64,000 nucleotides of DNA from Flavobacterium glaciei. GTDB taxonomy: Bacteria > Bacteroidota > Bacteroidia > Flavobacteriales > Flavobacteriaceae. Position 1 is the first letter of the stretch. Every line of letters starts with the position of its first letter. The translations under genes were made by a program, and so were the position numbers. The stretch lies in assembly GCF_003350545.1 (NCBI RefSeq), contig NZ_QQBA01000004.1, positions 162,421-226,420 on the forward strand. Reading direction: 5' to 3'. Positions 55,729-64,000 of the stretch are shown piece after piece. Below the pieces are notes generated by a model. That model searched no databases. It was not told where the DNA came from and worked only from the letters and a program-made list of their open reading frames with translations.

Positions 55729-56901
55729 TTGTCAACAACAATCTCCATAACAGCCATAGCTTCCATTTCACCTTTGGGTGCCGACTCAAAAATTGTTTGG
55801 GAAAATTATCTCGATGAAAATCATTGTTTTACAGAACATGTTTTAGACGATAAGAAAACTTTCGTTGCTAAGTTGGATAAATATTCTGAGGCAGTTGTTG
55901 CTGACATACGAATATCAGATAGTAAATATAAATCCTTAGATAAATCAGTTTTGTATGCGATGGCAGCTTCGCAAAAAGCAATGCAAAATGCGGGTTGGAC
56001 GCATAACGATATTTTTGGAATTAACATTGGTTCCTCTCGAGGTGCAACTGATTTATTCGAAAAACATTATCAGGAGTACCTGCAAACAGGGAAAGCACAA
56101 ACTTTAGCTTCGCCAACGACTACTTTGGGAAATATTTCTTCTTGGGTGGCTCATGATTTACAAAGTTCCGGCCCTGAAATTTCGCATTCTATAACTTGTT
56201 CTACTGCTTTGCATGCGGTATTGAATGGCGTGGCGTGGCTCAGAGCAGGAATGGCAGATAAATTTTTGGTTGGAGGCAGTGAAGCGCCGTTGACTGATTT
56301 TACGATCGCCCAAATGCGTGCTTTAAAAATTTATTCGAATAATAAGAACTTTCAGCCTGAGCTTGCCGAATGGCCGAATCGTGCACTTGATTTAGAAAAG
56401 AAACAAAATACCATGATTCTTGGTGAAGGTGCCGGCGTATGTTGTCTCGAAAATGGGAAAAAAGAAAATGCCTTAGCTTACATTGAAGGAATTGGTTATG
56501 CTACGGAAATTTTGGAACATAACATTTCTATTTCGGCGGAAGCGACTTGTTTTCAAAAATCTATGAAAATGGCGTTGCAAAATACTGATTTGTCCGAAGT
56601 TGATGCTATTGTTATGCATGCACCAGGAACCATAAAAGGAGATTTAACGGAGTATACAGCTATTCAGAAGGTTTTTGGCGAAAGCCTACCTTTATTGACT
56701 ACCAATAAATGGAAGATTGGGCACACTTTTGGCGCATCGGGAATATTAAGTATGGAACTCGCTATTTTGATGATGCAACACAATAAATTTATCGGAGTTC
56801 CTTTTGCAGAAGCACAAAAACAAACAAAACCAATAAGAAAAGTATTGATTAATGCCGTAGGTTTTGGCGGAAACGCGGTGAGTTTATTGTTGAGTTTGTA
56901 A
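55729..56901 (+). CDS. Beta-ketoacyl synthase-like protein in the biotin cluster
   Basis: The TTG at 55729 is the probable start (390 residues); the longer frame from 55648 passes through repeat DNA. The thiolase fold carries Cys157 in SITCSTALHAV, His in MHAPGTIKGDLTEYTA and His in KIGHTFGASGILS, so the Cys-His-His triad is complete. It follows bioA and could extend the pimelate precursor chain, or act as a biotin-linked condensing enzyme; that is inference from position. Convergent with recX, 5 bases apart. Confidence 0.87.
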   Translation: MSTTISITAIASISPLGADSKIVWENYLDENHCFTEHVLDDKKTFVAKLDKYSEAVVADIRISDSKYKSLDKSVLYAMAASQKAMQNAGWTHNDIFGINIGSSRGATDLFEKHYQEYLQTGKAQTLASPTTTLGNISSWVAHDLQSSGPEISHSITCSTALHAVLNGVAWLRAGMADKFLVGGSEAPLTDFTIAQMRALKIYSNNKNFQPELAEWPNRALDLEKKQNTMILGEGAGVCCLENGKKENALAYIEGIGYATEILEHNISISAEATCFQKSMKMALQNTDLSEVDAIVMHAPGTIKGDLTEYTAIQKVFGESLPLLTTNKWKIGHTFGASGILSMELAILMMQHNKFIGVPFAEAQKQTKPIRKVLINAVGFGGNAVSLLLSL

Positions 56902-56906
56902 TTTTA

Positions 56907-57386
56907 TTATTCCTCTTGTAAATTTTCCAGCTCTTTTACTTTTTCATATACCAAATTGCTCTCGAATCCTTTGCGTAGCAAATAATCACAGCATTTTTTT
57001 CGTTTTTTTAGATTGTTGGTTTCTAAAATGGATTCCCAGTTTCTTTCTGCCAACGTATGGAAAGTGGATAAGTATTCTTCAGTTGAGATTTCTTTTAACG
57101 CAATATTAATCAGAGTTTTTGATATTTTTTTTGCGTTTAATTCATTGGTAATCCTGATTTTCCCCCAATGTTTGATGCGGTGTTTTCCACGTGCAAAACT
57201 ACAGGCAAAACGTTCTTCATTTAGAAAATTATCACTAATGAGATGCACTATAATTGTATCTATTTCATCAGCGTCCATTTTCATACTTCTCAGTTTTTGT
57301 ATGACTTCTTCGTGACAACGTTCCTGATAAGCACAATAATGCTCAATTTTAATGATGGCTTCTTTTACAGAAAAAACATCTTTCAT
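56907..57386 (-). CDS. recX: Regulatory protein RecX
   Basis: The 159 residues show the RecX three-helix repeats: KEAIIKIEHYCAYQERCHEEV, DNFLNEERFACSFARGKHRI with the RFA-type signature, and KKCCDYLLRKGFESNLVYE at the C-terminus. It modulates RecA filaments. It is monocistronic and convergent with the ketoacyl synthase gene. Length is normal. Confidence 0.92.
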   Translation of the reverse strand: MKDVFSVKEAIIKIEHYCAYQERCHEEVIQKLRSMKMDADEIDTIIVHLISDNFLNEERFACSFARGKHRIKHWGKIRITNELNAKKISKTLINIALKEISTEEYLSTFHTLAERNWESILETNNLKKRKKCCDYLLRKGFESNLVYEKVKELENLQEE

Positions 57387-57846
57387 GATAAAAATTTTTA
57401 ATGTACGTGCAAATTTGCAACAATAGCAACTAATAACCTAATGCAACAGTTTTTGTAAAAAGTGATTTTATCTATGAAACAATACTTAATGAAGCGATTA
57501 GAGTATAAATTGTTGAAAAACATAATTTAAAAATTAGATCTAAAATCTAAACCTTAAATTTTTTAAATGATATTAAGTTAAAAACAATTTTAAAATCATT
57601 TTAGTCTTATTCAACAGCGTTTTTTTATCAAAATTTAATATTTATTTTTTTACAAGGCTAATTTCGTAATTCCTTTTGATTAGGTATTACAAAAGCTGAT
57701 TTGCTATGTATTTAATCGTTAAAATTTGCATTACGCCGATTAATTTGTTTTTATTTTAAAACGTTAGGTTATATTGTTAAGATTTATATACTCTGAAATA
57801 TCAAACCCAAATATCAAATTTTATTTACCTACCATAACAATGCCTT
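57387..57846. other. AT-rich gap upstream of the first T9SS gene
   Basis: This 460-base gap between divergent recX and the T9SS gene is very AT-rich with no ORF, no repeat of the families above, and no exact TAnnTTTG match that I trust. It probably holds the regulatory region of the surface protein gene. Confidence 0.5.
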
Positions 57847-60800
57847 ATGAATAAAAAAATACTTTTATCAATAACATGTTTATTGTGTGCTTTATCAACT
57901 TATTCTCAATGCGCATACACAGGAACACCGCTTACATCTGTAAACACTACACCATATACTTTTTCTTCATTATGTATTGGAACGCCAATAAATAGTGGAA
58001 ATGTAAGAGCAGGGCAATATGCTTTAGTAAATGTATTGCAGGGTTTTAGGTATCGTTTTTCTGTCGGAAATCTCTTTTCGGATAATGAGAATTTAACCAT
58101 TCTAAATGCCATTGATGATTCTAATTTTGGTGTTGCTGGTTTTGCATCAGGGACCAATGGCGCATCGATAATGGACTGGGTTTCGCCAATTACGGGGCAA
58201 ATAAAAGTACTTGTATCAAGAGGTGCTTGCGTTAACAATAATACTGTTAATACAGCAGGACCAATAATAATGTTTGAAGTTGCAAGAGGTAATGCTACTG
58301 ATGATCAAACAGCTATGGGTGTAAATCAGTGGGTAGGACATGTTTATGGTTACAGTGGAGGTGTAAGTCCTGGAGGCACGTCCCCAAATCATTTGTCTAC
58401 AAGTACGGTTCCTTTTATCACAGCAAATTATGAAGGGTTTATCACAGTGCCATCAGAAACAATAAATACAACCTTTGGTGGCGGTGCAGTTTGTTTGCCC
58501 ATAACTAGAAACGGTGCTGCTGGTACAACCGTTTACACAGACACATTTGCTGTTAGATATAGAATGAGATCTACTAGGCCCGCTGGCTGTTATATTTTAA
58601 ACGTTAATGGTGATGATGGTGTACGAGTTTATGTAGATGGTGTGCTAGTATTTAACCGTTGGGTAGATCAAGGGAATACTACGTATTGTAATAATTTAAT
58701 AAATCTAACAGGAAATAGTGTTATTGTATTAGATTATTATGAAAATGCTGGTGGGAATCGAGTAGGTTTTAGTTTAGCTCCTTTTGATGGGTCAGGTAAT
58801 GCCATAACAAGTTCAGCTGATGTTGGAGTTTGTTCTAACACGCCATCAACTATAACAGCAACAAATCTTATCAGTTGTAACGTAAACACGAATACGGTGT
58901 ATCAGTGGCAATCGTCATTAGATAACATTACTTTTACAAACATTTCAGGTGCTACAAATAGGGATTATACAGCTCCTGCTGTAGTAGTTACAACAACTGA
59001 TGCAAATAATGTTCGCTATTTTAGGAGGGTTTTTAAACCAAATGCCTTAACCGCTGTAGCATGTGAGTTTTTCTCTAATGTGGTAACTGTAACTACAAGT
59101 GGAGCACCTCCTGCTTTGCCGGGAACAATTACAGGAGATCTAAGTCAATGTATTTCTTCTACAGCAAGGTATAGTATTGCTCCGGTTCCTAATGCTGTAA
59201 GTTACAATTGGACTACTACTGGTTTAGGATGGACGATTACGCCTGATGCTAATGGATTGTCAGTTACGGTGGCTTTTATTGCTGGAGCTACTTCTGGAAA
59301 CCTTCAAGTTACGGCTACAAATGGTTGCAATACATCTGCTCCACGAGTAGCTACTGTGACAATAAGTACTGTAGTTAATACATGGAATGGTAGTGTGTGG
59401 TCGACGGGATTGACACCAACAAGTACACCAAAACAAAGAATTGTTTTTGCGGGTAATTTTAATCAAAATGTAGATTTAGTAGCTTGTTCTTGTTTAGTAA
59501 CAGGGTCTGCAGCTGTCACAATTAATGAGAATAGGACATTGTTAGTTACTAATGAGGTTGAAGTAGTAGGAGGAGCAGTTTTGACTTTTGAAAACAATGC
59601 AAGTTTGGTTCAGGAAAATAATAATGCATCTAACCTTGGGAATATAGTATACAAACGCAGGACTAATTTGATTGATAAATTTGACTATACCTACTGGTCT
59701 TCTCCTGTTTTTAATCAGCGACTATTAGACGTATCTCCTGAAACATTGTTTGATAAGTTTTTTTCCTTTAATGCAAGTACAGATACTTGGCAACAAGAGA
59801 GTACGTCTAATTCAATGGATGTTGGAAAAGGTTACATTATTCGAGGTCCTCAGTTTTTTCCTGCACCTAATCCGCCATCAGGGATACACGAAGCTATTTT
59901 TGTGGGGCGTCCAAATAACGGTATTATTGGAATTGCAATTCCGTTTATAAGTTCTGATACATCAAATCTTATTGGGAATCCCTATCCTTCGGCTATAGAT
60001 GCTGACTTGTTCTTAGCGGCTAATAATTTAATTTTAGATGGGACGCTTTATTTTTGGACACATAACTCACCGCCAAGTAATGCTATTCCTGGTGATGCAA
60101 CTTATAACTATACTTCTGATGACTATGCTTCTTATAACGGTGTAGGGGGTGTGGCAACACTACCTGCTTTCTTGGGAGGGGTAACTCCATCGGGGAAAAT
60201 TGCAACAGGACAAGCTTTTTTCGCAACAGGTATAGCTGCTGGTACAGCGGTGTTCAACAATGGTATGCGCGTGTCTGGTGGCCCTTTAGGACAGAATAAT
60301 TCTCAGTTTTTTAAGACAAATAATACAAAATCAAAAGGAACTAACTCAGTCGAGAAACACCGTATTTGGCTTAATTTGACCAACACGCAAGGAGCTTTTA
60401 AGCAAATGCTAGTTGGCTATGTTACAAATGCTACTAATGGATTCGATAAGGCTTATGATGGGCAGAGTTTTGATGGAAATGAGTTTATAGATTTTTATAG
60501 CATCAATGATGATAAAAATTTGACAATACAAGGAAGAGCATTGCCATTTGATAAAAACGATGAGGTAGCATTGGGCTATAGTTCTACAATTGAAGGTGCT
60601 TTTTCAATAAGTATTGATCAAGTGGATGGAATACTAATCTCTGAGGATGTTTTTATTGAAGATAAAATGACTAATGCAATTAAAAACCTTAAAGAAGGGG
60701 CATATAATTTTTCTACGAAAGCAGGGTCTTTCAACGATCGTTTTGTATTGCGTTATAAAGACAAAACTTTGGGTACAGGGGAATTTGAAACAGCAGATAA

Positions 60801-61026
60801 TAATATTATCATTTCTGTCAAAAATAAGCAGATAAAAATTGATTCTCAAAAGGAAACAATTGATAAAGTTTTAATTTTTGACCTTCTTGGAAAACAAATA
60901 TTCAGAAAGTTAAGTGTTGAAAATAATGAACACATAATATCTAATTTACCCTCAAGTGAGCAAGTTTTAATTGTAAAAGTTGTATTGCAAAATGGTCAAA
61001 CAGTTTCTAAGAAAATTATATTCTAA
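57847..61026 (+). CDS. T9SS-secreted surface protein with PA14-like domain
   Basis: The 1059 residues begin with signal peptide MNKKILLSITCLLCALSTYSQ. Residues about 180-310 resemble a PA14-type module (NGDDGVRVYVDGVLVFNRW near 255). An Ig-like stretch follows, with YQWQSSLDNITFTNISGATN, then a region near 610-870 shared with the next gene. The last 75 residues (VLIFDLLGKQIFRKLS to VSKKIIF) form a type IX sorting domain, probably the type C class. It is exported by the Por secretion system and may bind glycans. No catalytic motif is seen. Confidence 0.88.
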   Translation: MNKKILLSITCLLCALSTYSQCAYTGTPLTSVNTTPYTFSSLCIGTPINSGNVRAGQYALVNVLQGFRYRFSVGNLFSDNENLTILNAIDDSNFGVAGFASGTNGASIMDWVSPITGQIKVLVSRGACVNNNTVNTAGPIIMFEVARGNATDDQTAMGVNQWVGHVYGYSGGVSPGGTSPNHLSTSTVPFITANYEGFITVPSETINTTFGGGAVCLPITRNGAAGTTVYTDTFAVRYRMRSTRPAGCYILNVNGDDGVRVYVDGVLVFNRWVDQGNTTYCNNLINLTGNSVIVLDYYENAGGNRVGFSLAPFDGSGNAITSSADVGVCSNTPSTITATNLISCNVNTNTVYQWQSSLDNITFTNISGATNRDYTAPAVVVTTTDANNVRYFRRVFKPNALTAVACEFFSNVVTVTTSGAPPALPGTITGDLSQCISSTARYSIAPVPNAVSYNWTTTGLGWTITPDANGLSVTVAFIAGATSGNLQVTATNGCNTSAPRVATVTISTVVNTWNGSVWSTGLTPTSTPKQRIVFAGNFNQNVDLVACSCLVTGSAAVTINENRTLLVTNEVEVVGGAVLTFENNASLVQENNNASNLGNIVYKRRTNLIDKFDYTYWSSPVFNQRLLDVSPETLFDKFFSFNASTDTWQQESTSNSMDVGKGYIIRGPQFFPAPNPPSGIHEAIFVGRPNNGIIGIAIPFISSDTSNLIGNPYPSAIDADLFLAANNLILDGTLYFWTHNSPPSNAIPGDATYNYTSDDYASYNGVGGVATLPAFLGGVTPSGKIATGQAFFATGIAAGTAVFNNGMRVSGGPLGQNNSQFFKTNNTKSKGTNSVEKHRIWLNLTNTQGAFKQMLVGYVTNATNGFDKAYDGQSFDGNEFIDFYSINDDKNLTIQGRALPFDKNDEVALGYSSTIEGAFSISIDQVDGILISEDVFIEDKMTNAIKNLKEGAYNFSTKAGSFNDRFVLRYKDKTLGTGEFETADNNIIISVKNKQIKIDSQKETIDKVLIFDLLGKQIFRKLSVENNEHIISNLPSSEQVLIVKVVLQNGQTVSKKIIF

Positions 61027-61235
61027 ATAAGCTTAAACAGAATAATTTTGATTGTTTGTTAGAAGTGATGGTAATTTAAGGTGTTGATAAGTAGTTATTT
61101 GACGAATATAATTGCAGGTTGACGACTTTATTGTATTTTTTCAGTTTATTCTATTATCTTGTTCTGACCATGTGAACTTTATTTTGAATAACCTACAATA
61201 TTAATTGATTTTGGACCCCAAACAAATGAATTATT

Positions 61236-64000
61236 ATGAAAATACTTTTACATAAATACCTTTATTTAGTTTTCGTAACGATAACTTTCTTTTGTTTTTC
61301 CTCTCTTTATGCACAATGTCCTGCAACCGGATCTTACAATGTAAATTCAAGCCAAAATTGGAATGATATAACAGCGATGGGAATATGTAGCCCTTTATTA
61401 GTAACGCCTAATAGTACCTTTAATGGTAATGTTTCTATTAATTACTCTGGATCGAATAACAATTTGAATTTCAATGTTAATAACCTTACTATCAACGGAA
61501 ATTTAGTAATTACAAGTACAGCAAATGGAAATGTTTTTACTATCGAAGCTAATACCACGCTTACCATAATAGGAAATTTAGGGGATGCAACTAATAATAA
61601 TATTCAATATTTTTTACAACCCGGTGCAGTTTTAATAGTTACCGGAACCATTTTTGGAAAAAATGGTAACACTGTTGGGGGTACAGGTGGAACGTTATCC
61701 GCTGGTAACTTAGACTTCCAAGGGGATTTCAATTGTGCTGCTGGTGGATGTCCCGTTATAAACACGAGTACGTGCACAGAGTCAGGTACAGTTTGTACTG
61801 TGAATAATAATACGCAAATATGCACCACTAATTACGGAGGAGTAGTTAGTAGTGATCAAACCTCATGTATAGGTTTTAATCCCGCTCCTATAACCGCAAG
61901 CGGTTTTTCAGGAAGAATACTTCGCTGGGAGAGTAGTAATAACGGTACAACTTGGACTGGAATAAATAGTGTCAGTGCTACTTATGACCCACCAGCAATA
62001 ACAAGTACTACTTTTTATAGAGTTGTTATATTGAATACAATTTCTGGTTCTTGCATTTCTTATTCTACGGTTGCGAGAGCTATTGTGGGTTCTAATTCTG
62101 TTGGAGCTCCTTCGGTTTTGCCTACAGTATGCGTTGGTACACTTTTACCTAATATTACTCATGCAACTACTGGAGCTACAGGGATTGCTAATAATGGCAT
62201 TTCGGGGGCTAATGGTCTTCCAGCAGGAGTAAATGCAGTTTGGGCAGCAAATTCGATTACAATTAGCGGAACTCCTACTGCATCAGGAACTTTCAATTAT
62301 AGTATTCCATTAACCGGTGGATGTGGAACAGCTTTAAATGCTACAGGTACTATTGTTGTAACTTCAAACAAAACCGTTAGTGTGGCATCTTCGAATCCTA
62401 TAGTTTGCATTGGGTTGTTAATGTCAAGTATTAATCATACAACAGTAGGCGCTACAGGAATTGCTGGTAATGGTCTATCAGGAGCTAATGGTCTTCCTGT
62501 AGGAGTAAACGCAATTTGGTTAGGTAATGTAATTACAATTAGTGGAACTCCCACTGAGTCAGGGGTGTTTAATTATAGTATCCCTTTACTAGGAGGTTGC
62601 GGTATAGTGAATGCTACAGGAACAATAACAGTTAATTTAAACCTTTCTCCTAGTGTAAGTATCACTGCATCTCTATCGGGTATTATTTGTCCAGGCACGA
62701 GTGTGACATTTACCGCAACGACACTAAACGGAGGAACGCCAACCTATCAATGGCAAAATAATGGAGTTGATATTGTGGGAGCTACCAATCCTACATATAC
62801 TTCGTCAACACTTTTAAATAACAATGTGATTACAGTAAGAATGATTCCTAGTTCAACTTGTGGATCAACTTTGCCAATTATATCAAATGCAGTAACAATC
62901 ATTTCTAAGGTAAACAGATGGAATGGGACAGCGTGGTCAACTGGTTCACCGCCAGATATATCAGAACAAATTATTTTTGAAGGTAATTTTAATCAGAATG
63001 TTGATTTAGAATGTTGTTCTTGTATAATAACTGGAACTTCATCCGTTACAATTAGTAGCAACAGAACTTTTCTTGTTACTAACGAAATTTCAATTCCAGT
63101 TGGTGCGTCATTAATATTTGAAAATAACGCCAGTTTGGTCCAGACAAACGATGCTGCTGCGGCAAATTCAGGGAATATAACTTATAAGCGTAGAACGAAT
63201 ATTATCAACAAATTTGACTATACTTATTGGTCCTCTCCTGTTTTTAATCAGAGACTATTAGACGTATCTCCTAATACATTGTTTGATAAGTTTTTTTCCT
63301 TTAATGCAAGTACAGATACGTGGCAACCAGAGAGTACGTCTAATTCAATGTTAGTGGGAAAAGGATATATTATCCGAGGCCCTCAGTTTTTTCCTGCACC
63401 TAATCCGCCATCAGGGATACACGAAGCTATTTTTGTGGGGCGTCCAAATAACGGTATTATTGGAATTTCAATTCCGTTTATAAGTTCTGATACATCAAAT
63501 CTTATTGGGAATCCATATCCTTCGGCTATAGATGCTGACTTGTTCTTAGCGGCTAATAATTTAATTTTAGATGGGACACTTTATTTTTGGACACATAACT
63601 CACCGCCAAGTAATGCTATCCCTGGTGATGCGACTTATAACTATACTTCTGATGACTATGCTTCTTATAACGGTGTAGGGGGTGTGGCAACACTACCTGC
63701 TTTCTTGGGAGGGGTAACTCCATCGGGGAAAATTGCAGCAGGACAAGCTTTTTTTGCAACAGGTATAGCTGCTGGTACAGCGGTATTTAACAATGGTATG
63801 CGCGTTTCTGGTGGCGCTTCGGGAGAGAATAATTCTCAGTTTTTTAAGACAAATAATACAAAATCAAAAGGAACTAACTCAGTCGAGAAACACCGTATTT
63901 GGCTTAATTTGACCAACACGCAAGGAGCTTTTAAGCAAATGCTAGTTGGCTATGTTACAAATGCTACTAATGGATTCGATAAGGCTTATGATGGGCAAAG
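61236..64000 (+). CDS. Second T9SS-type surface protein, 3' end missing
   Basis: ATG 61236 is open to the window edge (921 codons). The signal peptide is MKILLHKYLYLVFVTITFFC with a cleavage near LYAQ. The N-terminal part is a beta-helix-like or adhesin-like stretch rich in Asn and Thr. Two tandem 92-residue repeats occur at about 62130-62640, then an Ig-like segment (YQWQNNGVDIVGATNPTYTS). From 63214 the DNA is almost identical to the first gene's 59681 onwards, so a sorting domain is expected just past the edge. Same strand as the first gene, 209 bases apart. Confidence 0.85.
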   Translation, partial: MKILLHKYLYLVFVTITFFCFSSLYAQCPATGSYNVNSSQNWNDITAMGICSPLLVTPNSTFNGNVSINYSGSNNNLNFNVNNLTINGNLVITSTANGNVFTIEANTTLTIIGNLGDATNNNIQYFLQPGAVLIVTGTIFGKNGNTVGGTGGTLSAGNLDFQGDFNCAAGGCPVINTSTCTESGTVCTVNNNTQICTTNYGGVVSSDQTSCIGFNPAPITASGFSGRILRWESSNNGTTWTGINSVSATYDPPAITSTTFYRVVILNTISGSCISYSTVARAIVGSNSVGAPSVLPTVCVGTLLPNITHATTGATGIANNGISGANGLPAGVNAVWAANSITISGTPTASGTFNYSIPLTGGCGTALNATGTIVVTSNKTVSVASSNPIVCIGLLMSSINHTTVGATGIAGNGLSGANGLPVGVNAIWLGNVITISGTPTESGVFNYSIPLLGGCGIVNATGTITVNLNLSPSVSITASLSGIICPGTSVTFTATTLNGGTPTYQWQNNGVDIVGATNPTYTSSTLLNNNVITVRMIPSSTCGSTLPIISNAVTIISKVNRWNGTAWSTGSPPDISEQIIFEGNFNQNVDLECCSCIITGTSSVTISSNRTFLVTNEISIPVGASLIFENNASLVQTNDAAAANSGNITYKRRTNIINKFDYTYWSSPVFNQRLLDVSPNTLFDKFFSFNASTDTWQPESTSNSMLVGKGYIIRGPQFFPAPNPPSGIHEAIFVGRPNNGIIGISIPFISSDTSNLIGNPYPSAIDADLFLAANNLILDGTLYFWTHNSPPSNAIPGDATYNYTSDDYASYNGVGGVATLPAFLGGVTPSGKIAAGQAFFATGIAAGTAVFNNGMRVSGGASGENNSQFFKTNNTKSKGTNSVEKHRIWLNLTNTQGAFKQMLVGYVTNATNGFDKAYDGQ
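62130..62640. repeat. Two 276-bp coding repeats in the second T9SS gene
   Basis: The cysteine codons at 62130 and 62406 start two copies of a 92-residue unit, with VGATGIA/TGATGIA, SGANGLP, GVNA, ITISGTPT and FNYSIPL in each copy. They look like Ig-like modules that multiplied in this gene. Confidence 0.8.
63214..64000. repeat. Duplicated segment shared with the first T9SS gene
   Basis: From 63214 the sequence matches 59681-60467 at a constant offset of 3533 bases, with only scattered substitutions. The stretch 63828-63998 is identical to 60295-60465 apart from about one base. The duplication continues past the window edge. Confidence 0.85.

Noticed and set aside
62130..62640. Non-coding tandem repeat
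   Set aside because: The period is a multiple of three, the frame stays open and the translated motifs are conserved, so it is a protein repeat.

Overview
The window is AT-rich chromosomal DNA from a member of the Flavobacteriia, most likely a Flavobacterium. The evidence is the Bacteroidota -7 promoter element (TAnnTTTG), a type IX secretion sorting domain, an OlsF-type acyltransferase, a SusC/TonB-type receptor with a carboxypeptidase-regulatory-like front domain, DUF4270 and DUF4286 family proteins, a 93-residue ATP synthase epsilon subunit in an isolated atpD-atpC pair, and several short dispersed intergenic repeats. I see no rRNA, tRNA, CRISPR array, prophage or conventional transposase. 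Almost everything is housekeeping or surface-protein DNA with a small accessory load.

Layout. 1-4.1 kb: a partial GNAT-nitrilase fusion, ssb, a histone-deacetylase-like hydrolase, a chloramphenicol-acetyltransferase-like protein and a major OmpA protein. 4.3-8.0 kb: a minus-strand metG/DMT transporter/HAD group. 8.2-10.8 kb: poorly characterised small genes, including a 56-codon gene at 9908. 11.0-18.3 kb: serS, a TPR lipid- or envelope-associated protein, DUF4286, a small protein plus nucleotidyltransferase pair, rsmA, mgtE and proC. 18.5-25.4 kb: stress and envelope genes, nhaA, a dehydrogenase-VOC fusion, TM2 protein and olsF. 25.4-35.7 kb: xth, an OmpA lipoprotein, aldo/keto reductase, an AsmA-like/GT51 fusion, HExxH protein, radA with an esterase, and panC-panD. 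35.7-40.0 kb: a truncated GT5 protein, DUF4270 lipoprotein and glmS, apparently one operon. 40.4-44.7 kb: TonB receptor plus GDSL lipoprotein. 45.0-46.9 kb: atpD-atpC. 46.9-51.7 kb: GNAT, DoxX-like protein, vanadium-haloperoxidase/PAP2 lipoprotein, a beta-barrel protein, a gene remnant and a membrane-anchored unknown. 51.9-57.4 kb: biotin genes bioF-bioD-bioA with a ketoacyl synthase, then recX. 57.8-64.0 kb: two tandem T9SS-secreted giant proteins, the second running off the window.

The most interesting structure is at 53092-53592. A PD-(D/E)XK-like GxxExxY gene fills the interior of a 501-bp unit bounded by 42-bp imperfect inverted repeats (36 of 42 positions match by hand count). The unit sits between bioF and bioD, and its left arm supplies the last codons and stop of bioF. 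Related ORF-less repeat copies occur at 55531-55678 and probably 10081-10160. This looks like a small nuclease-bearing cassette belonging to a dispersed repeat family, although mobility is an inference. Other points of interest are the nucleotidyltransferase pair inserted between housekeeping genes at 14.5-15.2 kb, the almost identical 3' halves of the two T9SS genes, the dehydrogenase-VOC fusion, and a 110-bp-period tandem repeat at 27.5-27.7 kb.
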